From Gnetum montanum (lineage: Eukaryota > Streptophyta > Gnetopsida > Gnetales > Gnetaceae): DNA of 64,000 bases. The translations under genes were made by a program, and so were the position numbers. The notes under the pieces are model-generated. The model saw nothing but the letters and a program-made list of their open reading frames with translations, was not told the DNA's origin and did not search any database. This document shows, in pieces, positions 23,705 to 33,167 of this stretch. Position 1 is the stretch's first letter. Every line of letters begins with the position of its first letter. The stretch covers positions 23,361-87,360 of the forward strand of contig MNCI01018959.1 of the NCBI GenBank assembly GCA_015680685.1, read 5' to 3'.

Positions 23705-23722
23705 GGCCCTCCTAGCACCTAA
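23705..23722 (-). other. RT-3: candidate primer-binding site
   Basis: On the minus strand, six bases inside the 5' LTR end, the sequence reads AGGTGCTAGGAGGGCC. The same place in RT-6 reads TGGCACTAGAAGGAGGGC and in RT-7 TAGTGCTAGAAGGAGGGC. Conservation right after three LTR ends makes a primer-binding site likely. I cannot name the tRNA. Confidence 0.55.
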
Positions 23723-23727
23723 AAAAC

Positions 23728-23955
23728 TGTTGCACCTGAAAATTTTGATCACTACAAGAAAACCAAAGATTTTGGGAGCAAAAACAGTTTTTGATCTTGA
23801 ATCCTAAGGGTCTCCAAAAAAAAGATTCAAGGTATCTTAGACTGTTTGGCCAATCACCCAGGACTTACAAAATGTAAATGAAAAAAGTAAAATAAAATTG
23901 CAGATTTGAATAAAAGTAAAGACATAATTAAACTTAATAAAATCTGCACTGAGAA
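23728..23955 (-). mobile_element. RT-3: 5' LTR, inner piece
   Basis: These 228 bp align with 4,008-4,235: TGTTGCACCTGAAAA against TGTTACACCTAAAAA, and on to AATAAAATCTGCA against AATAAAATATACA. The similarity then stops abruptly and resumes at about 27,190, which marks the insertion point in the 5' LTR. Confidence 0.85.
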
Positions 23956-24203
23956 TTGTTGACACACTTTTTCCATTTTATGGAGCAGGTCATTGCGTAA
24001 TGGGAAATTATTCCCTTGACTACTTATTCGTGAAATAATACCAGCATCTTTAAAATTAAAGAACCCTGGTAATGGTTATGCTTAAGTCAAATTACGAGGA
24101 AGTTACGAGAGTAATTATAAGATTGTAACTGAAATTTAGTTCAACGATTTATAGAGTGGGCCTCAGGATCTCGTTCTCATCATCAAAGATGTGAAGATGG
24201 TAT

Positions 24204-24693
24204 CATACTGGAGAGCTCCTAGACGTTGAAATTGCATACAAGGATGTGATCCTTCCTTTAAATGCATTAGCTAAGAAAGATGCTGTGATTGCAAGACTTT
24301 TGGTCCTAATTCTCTCTCATGCAACATGTTCACATGCTTCAGGAGGTGAATACCAGAGGGTGGAGAAAGAATTTAATCTGACTCTTACGAAAGGCATTGA
24401 AAATGCGTTAAAAAGAGCAAAATATAGCGGGTCTTTTGTTGGCTGTGTAATTGATCCCTGTTTAGAAACAAAAAATTTAAACATTAATCCAAAATTTGCT
24501 GGTGTTATTGTTCGTAAGTCAAGGAATTATAATACAGGAATTTTATTTTTGAAAAACGTTCTGGTATTTGAGACTATGCAAGATCAATTGCAAGAAATAA
24601 ATCCCACCAGTGAAGCATAGCTAAAGCTTGTGAAATTGTATAAATCAACTGGGAAAATCAAATTCGGGTTCAGTGGTGGCAAGATATCATGGA
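24204..24693 (+). pseudogene. DNA-PKcs-like (PIKK family) fragment, tentative
   Basis: The frame is open from about 24,204 (GELLDVEIAYKD) to a TAG at 24,618, then continues in the same frame to about 24,693. It reads like a helical-repeat protein: LPLNALAKKDAVIARLL, then SFVGCVIDPC, then NTGILFLKNVLV. After the stop comes LVKLYKSTGK and, about ten residues on, GGKIS. This order resembles the region of DNA-PKcs ahead of its kinase domain, where a block with F-V-x-C-I is followed by a block with G-I-x-L-L-E and then L-(A/V)-K-L-Y-(R/K)-S-I-G-E. The match is from memory and moderate. DNA-PKcs acts with Ku in joining double-strand breaks. Without the rest of this very large protein, the fragment is a pseudogene or captured exon. 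Confidence 0.4.
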
Positions 24694-25142
24694 GGCCGAT
24701 GGTTATTGAACCATTGCTCCCGGTGATGGATGTTTCTGTTGCTGCCTGGAAGAGGAAGCCAAGGATTTCATAATGAAACCAGTAAAGGTTGCTGACATTG
24801 TGAGGCTGAACGACTACTTAAAAGAACCGCAAAAGTAGTGCCGGCGCCAGATCAAGTAGCAATAAAGATGCAAGCACCAACTGTAACCATGACGACAAAA
24901 ATCACGGTTAGGGGCCGACATGAACAGTGAAGCAACACAGGACCAGAACGGACGAAAAGTGTGACCTTTTAATTGGTCCAAATGGCACTCCATGGGCCTA
25001 TGTGTCCCTTAACAGGTGCTAGGGTTTCTGTTGCAGCGGAATGGAATGGAGCAATTAAAAAAACACATGGTATAGGATTCACTATACGTCGTGTGCGGCT
25101 TGGAAAGCCACCTTGGCTACGGCCTGGCCACCATGTTTGTGG

Positions 25143-25343
25143 TGCCCAACGGTGGAGTTGATTGCAGTGGAAACCTTCTTTGGCGAACTTCAGAAAATGA
25201 AGATTGTCATCAAAACCGTCCTGCTTGATCAGAACTTTCTTTCCGGAATTGGAAACTGGGTTGCCGATGAGGTTCTTTATCGAGCAAAAATTCATCCTGC
25301 ACAGCTCGCATGTTCTTTGTCAGAAATTGGATGCAAAGTCTGA
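25143..25343 (+). pseudogene. Formamidopyrimidine-DNA glycosylase (FPG/MutM) fragment
   Basis: The + strand frame contains KIVIKTVLLDQNFLSGIGNW followed by VADEVLYRAKIHPAQLACSL. That is the helix-two-turn-helix region of the Fpg/Nei family: LLDQ, GIGN, (A/V)DE, L(Y/W)RA and IHP in the right order and spacing. The W after GIGN and the K-I-x-I-K lead-in are like plant FPG proteins. The frame ends at a TGA at 25,341, and the N-terminal catalytic part (which should begin with P-E-L-P-E) is not found in frame nearby. The family removes oxidised purines such as 8-oxoguanine from DNA. This is one exon-sized piece of a gene and cannot give a working enzyme. It sits 450 bp after the DNA-PKcs-like piece on the same strand. 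Confidence 0.8.
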
Positions 25344-25708
25344 GTTTCAGAACGAGTGTGCTAACCTAGAAATACGTGGAAGTGGACCTGCGGCAATAAA
25401 CAAGCAGGGTCTCTCATCAACGATGGAAATTTCAGCAAATTGTTCTGGAAATTTCATCAAATTGTTCTATCAGTAAAGTTGGCCATGAATCTGAAGGCTG
25501 TGACGACCCTCAAGATTTGTTAAATACGTCTTCAAAATGTGCTTGAAATGATACAACTACAGGGAAGGATGACAAAATTGAAGGTGCCATTGAAGCCTCC
25601 AAGAGGGACAAGGATTCAGCAGTAATTATATTGGATGATTGATATTTTGATGCTCCATCCAGTGAAAGTAATTATTTCAACAGGATTCTATCGTATTGAC
25701 ACCAAAGT
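25344..25708 (+). other. Possible tail of the captured gene DNA
   Basis: Downstream of the glycosylase fragment, one frame reads SSISKVGHESEGCDD and later EGAIEASKRDKDSAVIILDD, acidic and serine-rich like a disordered C-terminal tail. There is no family match. It may be the rest of a captured gene or chance. Confidence 0.25.
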
Positions 25709-25737
25709 AATTATTATTATTATTATTATTATTATTA
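25709..25737. repeat. (ATT)n microsatellite
   Basis: An uninterrupted trinucleotide run of nine to ten ATT/TTA units follows the captured-gene region. Confidence 0.95.
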
Positions 25738-27189
25738 AAAGACAACAAGGGCATTGATGGGACACTTATTCAATGTTCTATATGTATGAAACAAGTGTCA
25801 ATTATATAATTTTTTAAATATCTATGGTAGTTATAATTAACTACCATGATGGTTGTAACCTCTCCTATAGTGGTTGCAACCAAATTTTAATTTTCCATAA
25901 TGATGTAACCACCAAATTGAACACTTGGAAACTATAGCATTTAACTCTATGGTGGTTGTAACTAACCCCTATAATGTTTGTAACTCACCTCAACTTCTCA
26001 TGATGATTGTAGCTACCCAAAAGGCACTATAAAAAAGGCTTCAAGGGTAGAATTTAGGGGGGAATTGGTGGGAGATCAAGAAAAAAGATATTGAAGGTTG
26101 TAAGATAGCTTGCTAAAGGCATCAATTTAGCTACTTTGTTTTAATCTTGTGAGTTCTTTTCTTCCTATTTTATTTTAGTTGTTTAGCTAATGGTTTAGAT
26201 AGTATCATGCCTAACATTTAATTTTGGAATTTTCTGATCACTCTTATAGCTCTATTTTTTATGCAATACTAGACTTCTATTAGGTTTGCCATATAAGAGT
26301 TTATGTTATCTTAGAAAAGCATCTTGAGCAATTTAATAGTAATGTCTTATAGAAATTGCTTGTTTGAGTCTAAAGGATCTTGAAAATCTTTGATACTTTG
26401 ACTTTCTTGAAATAGTTTCATTTTCTTTAAAGTTTATTGCCATGGAATTTCAATTTTGAAATTGTCAATTTTTTTCTGATAGCTCTATTGTTTGCAATTC
26501 TTGACAACTATTAACTAGTCAAATAAAATCTTGTACTTTGTCATTTACAAAGTGTTTTGGTAGTTTAATAAAAGTGTCTTTTACAATATTGTTTGTTGGG
26601 CTTAGAGGGTTTAGAAAATTTGTAATACTTAAATTGAATTGGAATAGCTTTATTGCAAATTGTTTCGTCATGTTCAATTTATTTTGCCTAAATGTTTAAG
26701 ATTGATTTAAATCTACTTCGTTTTCTTTTCTCTTTCTAAATCCTTTAAATTTCGTTCTCTTTCTAGTTTTCTTGTGGAATTTTCTCTCTAGGGAAATTAG
26801 AAGTAGATTAGCATAATTATGCTCAAGCATTTTTGTGAAATATTATTTGTTTTAAGTAGCATTCTATAGGGACTATATAGACTAAGTGATTTGACAAAAT
26901 AAGAGTCTTTAATAACTCACAATATTCAACAAGCTTAGTTGAATTTTTATTATAGCCAATTACATTTTCATACACAAACCACACCATTTCAACATTCACA
27001 ATAGCAAACATACATTCATGCTTAGTTTTCTCTTTAACTATTGAGTTTATTTGGAGATATCTGGGCCTTGGTGTTGCTAAAAGGCTAGTAGGCACCTAAA
27101 TCCAATTTTGTAGGAACATCTTTTTTTCTTGTGACCCCAAGTTGCAAGACCAAAGGCCAAACATTAGATATCCAAAATGGTCATCAACA
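25738..27189. other. AT-rich right half of the insertion
   Basis: The first 300 bp repeat phrases such as GTGGTTGTAAC and ATGGTTGTAACC. A TATA-like CACTATAAAAAAGGC lies near 26,023. The minus strand is open at 27,095-26,823 for 90 codons (PRYLQINSIVKEKTKHEC at its start) with no family match. No other gene is seen. Confidence 0.35.
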
Positions 27190-28331
27190 CAAATGAACTG
27201 GTAAAATTTATTAAAAATAATAAAATGCTCAAAGTGTAGAGTTCAAAGAGTACAGATTGTGTGCCTAAATGCACAAGAAGTTTATCTAAATAGATTCTGT
27301 AGTTGAACTCCATATTCTAGGTACTTCCCAACTCCAATCATTAAGAGCCTCTTGCTAGTTTTTTCTCGAATCTATAACTTTTGGGTGTAAATGGCATGCA
27401 TAATGGTGTTCAACTTTGATGGTAATGGGACTACGCTAAGAGTCTATAATGCTCAAGTAGATGCAACTACTTCCAATAGTCTTGCAAAATGCTTTAATTT
27501 GTTTTATGTGTTCAAGGTTACTACAATGGTATGATTGCAAAAATGTTCTAAAACCTGAATGAAGTGTTCAAGTTTGGCTTTTATAGGCTTTGAAATTGCT
27601 GAAGTTGAACTACAAATTTCTATCATTTGCAGGTGTTGCAGGCCATAATCCCCAATGTAGTTGACCATTTATGATAAGTTTTGACACCAAAGGGCCATCA
27701 AAACCACACCAAATACTAAAAATAGTAAATGAACTTTTGTGACTACACTGGCTTTACTTCAACTATGCTAGCCTTAAAGAGCTACGTTGGAATTGTTGGA
27801 GTTGGCTGAGAAATGTGGTGACTACGTTGGCCATGTGAAGATTACTAGAAATATGAGATGACTATGTTGGCCATGCTACCACCACTGGAAATTGTCATAC
27901 TATGCTGGTCCTTGGTGGGAAAATGGAAAACCCAAGAACTCCAACATTATCCTTACAACTTGCATGTTCAATTATGTGACAACTATGCTGGAAATTGTTG
28001 GGAAATGGAAAACCCAACACCACCAATGCTAGGTGTAGGTGGTTTCAACATAGTTGAGGCTATACTCCCACAAAAACCCATAAAAATGCCAAATTTGGTA
28101 GTTGTCAAGGCATTTTTAGCCTTCCCAAGCCTAAATATAGACATGGCATTGCTTTTGCCACTTCAAAAGTGAGGTAGCAACAACTTATAAGGATTTTTAT
28201 CCCCCAAAAAGGTTAAAGTATGAAAGATTGCAGCTCATGGGCTACCAAACTTACATTTACAATAAAATCATGCCTCAAGTTGGATGGTTAACGTTATAGG
28301 TTACAACATGCATTTTCTAGGTGGTGTTTCA
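27190..28331 (-). mobile_element. RT-3: 5' LTR, outer piece
   Basis: LTR similarity resumes at AAATGAACTGG (compare 4,235-4,245) and runs to GGTGTTTCA at 28,331. It includes the minus-strand TATA box CTATAAAAGCC near 27,575-27,590. The first base outside is the right-hand copy of the target site, TCCAA. Confidence 0.85.
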
Positions 28332-28850
28332 TCCAATAGATCAAGTACCCATGTCTCATATCTCCCCAAGTGCTAGAACCTTCTCTCAATTTGAGTATGA
28401 TTATCTTTTTCTCCCTTGAAGGCTTGGATTGATCAATAGCCCCCTTCAACTCATCAATGCTACCCTATATCGACTGCTCATTGATTGGTCCATGATAGTG
28501 CACAAGATCTGAAATATTAAACACAAAATACATACTAACATCATTTTATAAATCTATCTTAAAAGAATTATCATTAATCTTGGTCTTAATTTTGGAAGAC
28601 CTCATCTTCTTGGCTTTCAACTTGGAGAAGTTAACATCTCTCAACCTCTTATTCTTTAAGTATACCCAAACCAAGTTACCAACATTAAAAGTTGGCTTCA
28701 TTTTATCCTCTTTCCTTCTAAGGACTCTCTTTTTAGTCTTAGTTTTAAGATTTTCTTTAACTTGTACATGGAGATCCTTCATCTATTATACAAAATTAGC
28801 ACATAGTTGAGCTTCATCATCAAAGCTCATCTTCTTATTTCTATTTGAAA
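28332..28850 (-). pseudogene. RT-2: chromovirus integrase C-terminal part
   Basis: On the minus strand, 28,782-28,546 reads MKPTFNVGNLVWVYLKN and then SKLKAKKMRSSKIKTKINDN. This is the C-terminal DNA-binding part of Ty3/gypsy integrase, whose usual form is F-x-V-G-D-L-V-x-V and K-L-x-x-(K/R)-x-x-G-P-(F/Y). After a stop at 28,546 the frame goes on with VFNISDLVHYHG (family form: FNVADLxPY) and reaches RHGYLIYW at the boundary, the start of a chromodomain-like block. The frame is then cut by RT-3 and continues at 4,007. Fragment only; no function is possible. Confidence 0.75.
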
Positions 28851-29109
28851 GTCTTTTACTCATCCTTCCTCCACCATCAAAATTACAATGTAGATTACCT
28901 TTACATTGTTCATTCATTTAATTCCAAGACAATCAATTTCATCACTATCAATGTTCACATCCATATCAATAATAATCTTCTCATTATGACTACTACTATA
29001 GCCATCATTATCAAATACAAAATCATATATATTATTACTATTAGTCTTTCTCTTACCAACAATGGCATCAAAAGTTACATTTTTCTATCATAAATAATAT
29101 AACTCACAA
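28851..29109. other. AT-rich linker
   Basis: Simple AT-rich sequence with CATCA-rich phrases. It may hold more of RT-2 pol on the minus strand, but I see no motif. Confidence 0.3.
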
Positions 29110-30068
29110 CCTCATCACAATAACCACAATGGTCATGATGCTCATTGATGAGTGGTGAGATACCCCCTATGTCCGACCATACGAATCACAAGCATTCATG
29201 CACGATCTAGTTGAATTCCATGGACTTTGTCATTTCCAATGCATTAGCCCTTTAGCAAGTAAATCTAGCCTTAAGGTCAATTGTTATCTTCCCAATTACA
29301 CTTGTGATGTTTGTTGGTATGGTTAAGTGTAACTCAAGCATCTAATCTTTATCATTTTTTATTTTATATTTTGGTGCTCGAAATGTAAATAAAAAGAGTT
29401 TACTTAACTAATCCAAATTAACTAATTAACTAGCATTTAACTAATCCTAACATAAGTATCCATTCCCACATTTTGTACACATCCTAAACCCACATATTCA
29501 CTGTTGGGTGACCAAGTGCTATGCTACTAGGCATACCAAGTAATAACGTTGCTGGGATTACCAAGAAAATACGTGTCACACTTGAAGCCATCATACTTAT
29601 GTGTGTAATCTATCCAGCTTAATTACTTATCTAATATAGTAACTAGAAAATAATTGATAATTAATTGAAAACATTTAATAAATAATTGGAAACAGTAAAT
29701 GCATACATAAAATATTTAATCTATTCAAAGTGCTGCAAGCTTTATCAGAAAGCTCATCTTTATTGCCGCACACACTGTTGTGCTTAGGTACAACAATGCT
29801 CGAATAAATATTTGTACACTCAATGGCTCCTGTTGCAAGCACTCAAGGAAAAAAGTTCTAACTTTTAAATGGAAAAAATGCAAGAGCTTTGCTGCTACTA
29901 AAATCTAAATTACCCTAAATGTGGCTGGTAGGTGCATATTTATAGGTGATGAATAGACACTACGTTAATAGGGCCTCATCGACGCAAGGCGAGATGAGTT
30001 GATGAGGCCTTGTCAATATGGTCGACTGTGTTGATGAAGCTAACCAATGATGACTCATCATACCCCCA
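29110..30068 (-). mobile_element. RT-4: 3' LTR (inner end approximate)
   Basis: Read on the minus strand, the LTR seems to start at 30,068 with TGGGGGTATGATGAG, the equivalent of TGAGGATATGATGAA at 888. A TATA box (CCTATAAATATGC, minus) lies near 29,936-29,947. CAATAAAGATGAGC near 29,760 is a possible poly(A) signal, and the far end carries blocks shared with 1,600-1,750. It follows the RT-4 ORF, so it is the 3' LTR. The far boundary near 29,110 is an estimate. Confidence 0.5.
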
Positions 30069-30308
30069 TGATTGAATTAAAACTCACCCTTGAGTTCTTT
30101 TACAAAATTGGGAAGGTATGGGATTATTGACTGACTTTTCTTCAACAAAACAAACTGACTGACTTGACAAAAAATGAAGTACCTAGGTATACGGATCAAC
30201 ACATTACAAAAATGGTGGTGTTTAGGACATAAAGTTGAACACCATGATACAACTCTTCAAAAAATTAGACAACATGCTCCTTGATGATGTGAATCTTGTT
30301 GGAGAAGA

Positions 30309-33167
30309 TCAAAAAGTCCTAGGTGGTGGTGGTTCCTGAGGCTTTGAGTAACCCTTACTGGTTTCATGCATAGGTGGTGGTTGAGGTAGCTGTGGTTGTC
30401 CTACTACTATTGCAACTTTAGGTAAGAGGTAGCAAGCATCCAAAAATGCTTTCATTTTCTTCTCCTTACTCCTAGGATCATGCACTATCCACATAGCTTC
30501 CCTAATGTGGGTTGAAGTGGGCACATCCCAAGAACACAGGATTAGTGAAAATAACACCTTAGCATTGAAAAACTAGGTAGTAAACTATTTACATTCAATG
30601 TCAAATTCTCTCACTATGTTCTTCAACTCCTAGTAGTCATTCATCCATCTGGCTAGGTCCTCAGTGATAGATCATTGGTTTGTGAATTATCCTTTAAGAA
30701 CTTTGAGCTTAGCATTAGTAGTTTCAAGCTTTTTCTTATTGTCCTTGCGCTATTTGTACTTGGCCTCATATAGTAGATATGAGCTAGCCACTTGTTTCTT
30801 CAATTCCAACCATGGTTGTCTAGCTATTAGCATTGCCAAGTTTGCATAATGGAGATTGTCCAACTCCATATACTCTGTCATTTCTTCAATTTGCAACTCC
30901 TTCAAGTAGATCTCTGCTTTGTTATAAGCATCAATCCCATCAAGGATGGGCTACCACATCTCTCTTCCTTGCTAGAGTTGTTGGAGGGATTCATTTACTT
31001 TTATCTTTTTTCATCTAGATTTATTTTTCATTAATTTTCTTTTGCAAGCCAACCTGGTCCCTATAGTGATTTTTTACTTTCTTAAATTTGAGAGCTTTTT
31101 TCTTCCAGGTAGCAATCTCAATGGTAGAATTTTGTCACAATGTGAATACCTCCTCCATTGATAGATTGTGGTTCTCCATGGTCAATTTCCTTAGTTTAGT
31201 GTTTACTTTGGCAAGCTACTCTTACTATTGATGAATAAACTCTTGCATTTGATCTCTCTAAGCATCAAAATTTCATAGGTGATGGTTTTGCACAGCCAAT
31301 GCTTCATTCTCCTGGCACATCTAATTCAAATCCTTTTTAATTTAGTGTGTTTCAACTTCTTCCACAGACTATTTAAAGATTTCCATTATTGCTTCCTCCT
31401 TAGCCTTTTGGAATCATTCTTGAAGTTATTTGATAGCTTCATCTCTTGTTGCTATCAAGCTAAGTATTTCTTATCCTACAAGTTGAAAATGAAGTTTAGC
31501 AACCTCCCTAGCCAAGAGTTGATTTTTCTCTTAGAACATTTTTAGTTTCCCTTCCAAGATGATGCATCTACCCCTTGCATTCAGTAGCTCCAACTAAGTT
31601 GTAGTGATGTTCTTCAGGAGATCAAAGATATCTGGAGTCAATTACCCAGTTCCTACCAATCGTTCTAGCAACTATTTGTGCTAGGCTACATTCAATTTCT
31701 TGCTAATCATTCTTGTAAACATTTGCACATCTTAGAATGTAGATACATCTAGTATAGATGTCGTGGGTGCATTAAGTACTTCAGCTACATAGTTAGCTAC
31801 CACTTCTGCCATTGTCTCTTGCCCTTGGTGTTGCATAACCAAGACAATTGCCTCTTCACCTTCCTCCAACCTCACCAAAAAGTGGCAGCATTCCCAGAGA
31901 TTTCTGGGAATAGATGGCATGTTGCTAGTGACACCATTACCTCTCAAGCATTGGAATCTAACCTTGAAGGTAGTTGCATTCTTTGGGCAGAAAAAATGGA
32001 ACCACCCCTCTCTATCTGACTAATTGTTTGAGCCACCTCATTAAGGTGATCCATCACTGGCTGATACACAAATGGATCTCACCCACTCATTCCTGCTTAT
32101 TACTCTTCCTCACTTAAGAGCTATTCTTGGATTTGATGTAGACACTCAAGGATTGCTCAAGCCTCTAGTGTTGTCTCTTGAGTGGGTGGTGATGGCAGCA
32201 ACTCCTCTTCTTGAGTGATTGTTGGCATCTTATCTTTTATGATTTCTATCCATGAGGCCAAGGGAGCATGCCTAAGAGTATCATTAGAATAGTGAACAAT
32301 TCCTAGCATTTTGCAAAGTTTTCTGATAAGGCATAGAAAGGGCAAGGTCTTCCTTCCATGTTCATTCTCCTTGAAGCACTTTTCAATCTCCAAATAAATC
32401 AGCTGTGGAATGTTAATGGGAAATTTTCCACTTAGAGCGATGCATGCTCAAGTGGAGAAAACAATCACCTTGCTTGGCCTCACTATTGGATTGAGGTGAT
32501 AGGCTATAATCTTAAAATACATTTGCTCTACCAGTGTGAGCACACCATACTCATTATAGTCCATCCCATAGCATCGCTAGGTCCATTTCCTTTTTGCCTC
32601 AAGATTACCTTTTGTTGATATCTCTACCAACTATGTTCTAATGTTTGGCAATCCCAATGCCTATGCAATGGCTTCCATTGTGTAGGACACTTGAATGTCC
32701 TTGATTTTTACAACAAACCCTGGCCTTCAACTATTCTAGAAGAGATAGGTCTCTTCCATGTACCATTCCTCACTAGAAGTGATGATTGGCCACATAGGAG
32801 AGGTTTGCAATTATGTCTTGACATCCTCTAGAGCTTTTTCCAAAAATGGTCCAAAGTTTATCTCTTGAAGAACTGATCTTTGGATTTCTCAGAACTTCAT
32901 GATGTCTAGGAAGGCTTGAGTTAGAGTGACCTCAAGCCTTGACATAAATCCAGGTGCTTCTCCTTGTTGGGATTGTTCTGTAGGCACTTCTTCCTCTAGA
33001 ATCTGTTGAACAGATTTCACTTTGAGCTCCTCACGAAGAGGTCCCATTGCATGGATCACCTCTTGTTGTTCTTGACCTTGTTCTTGCTAGCCCCTTCCAG
33101 CTCTAGGTTGCTTCTCCCATGATTGTGAGGTTTATTGTTCCTACAAATGTTTTTGTTTGGGTGCCAT
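30309..33167 (-). pseudogene. RT-4: long ORF of unknown function before the 3' LTR
   Basis: The minus strand can be read from an ATG at 33,167 (MAPKQKHL) for about 950 codons to a stop at 30,309, interrupted by many stops and some frame shifts. Order of parts: a Q/E-rich N-terminus; a segment around 32,390-32,200 with RKTLPFLCLIRKLCKMLGI, which recalls the domain often annotated as putative plant transposon protein in plant retroelements; a long region of heptad-like leucines (for example VAKLHFQL near 31,490); and a proline-rich tail (QPQLPQPPPMH, QEPPPPRTF). It ends about 240 bp before the 3' LTR. RT-1 shows the same tail-then-LTR order. No gag, RT or integrase motif is present, so RT-4 may be a non-autonomous element with only this protein. 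Its function is unknown. Confidence 0.55.

Larger units (their letters stand above)
23956..27189. mobile_element. 3.2-kb insertion in the RT-3 5' LTR
   Basis: This block is absent from the other LTR copy (compare 4,230-4,245). It holds coding-like remnants on the + strand: a DNA-PKcs-like stretch at 24,204-24,693 and a DNA glycosylase stretch at 25,143-25,343. After a (ATT)n run at about 25,709-25,737 it becomes AT-rich. Parts of it (24,800-25,500) keep more CpG than the flanking retroelements. I could not see a clear target-site duplication, terminal inverted repeats, or helitron ends, so the mechanism is open. The boundaries are good to about 10 bp on each side, judged from where LTR similarity stops and resumes. 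Confidence 0.7.
4008..28331 (-). mobile_element. RT-3: giant Tat/Ogre-like Ty3/gypsy element
   Basis: The element reads on the minus strand. Two direct copies of a 1.4-kb terminal repeat lie at 4,008-5,407 and 23,728-28,331, the latter interrupted by a 3.2-kb insertion. Both begin TGTT(A/G)CACCT and end TGTTTCA. The flanking 5-mers are CCCAA at 4,003-4,007 and TCCAA at 28,332-28,336, a target-site duplication with one C/T difference. Between the LTRs, in minus-strand order, come a primer site, leader, gag, protease, a 33-bp tandem repeat, spacers, RT, RNase H and integrase. The RNase-H-like segment with FEFSCTNNVAKYEGL is typical of the extra RNase H of the Tat/Ogre lineage. LTR identity is roughly 80% by eye over the first 80 bp, so the insertion is old. 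Without the insertion it would be about 21 kb, in the size range of Ogre elements. Confidence 0.85.

Noticed and set aside
27055-27092. Helitron-like 3' end (GCCTT/AAGGC stem near CTAGT) for the 3.2-kb insertion
   Set aside because: The stem overlaps the CTAG instead of lying about 10 bp before it, and the site is about 100 bp short of where LTR similarity resumes.
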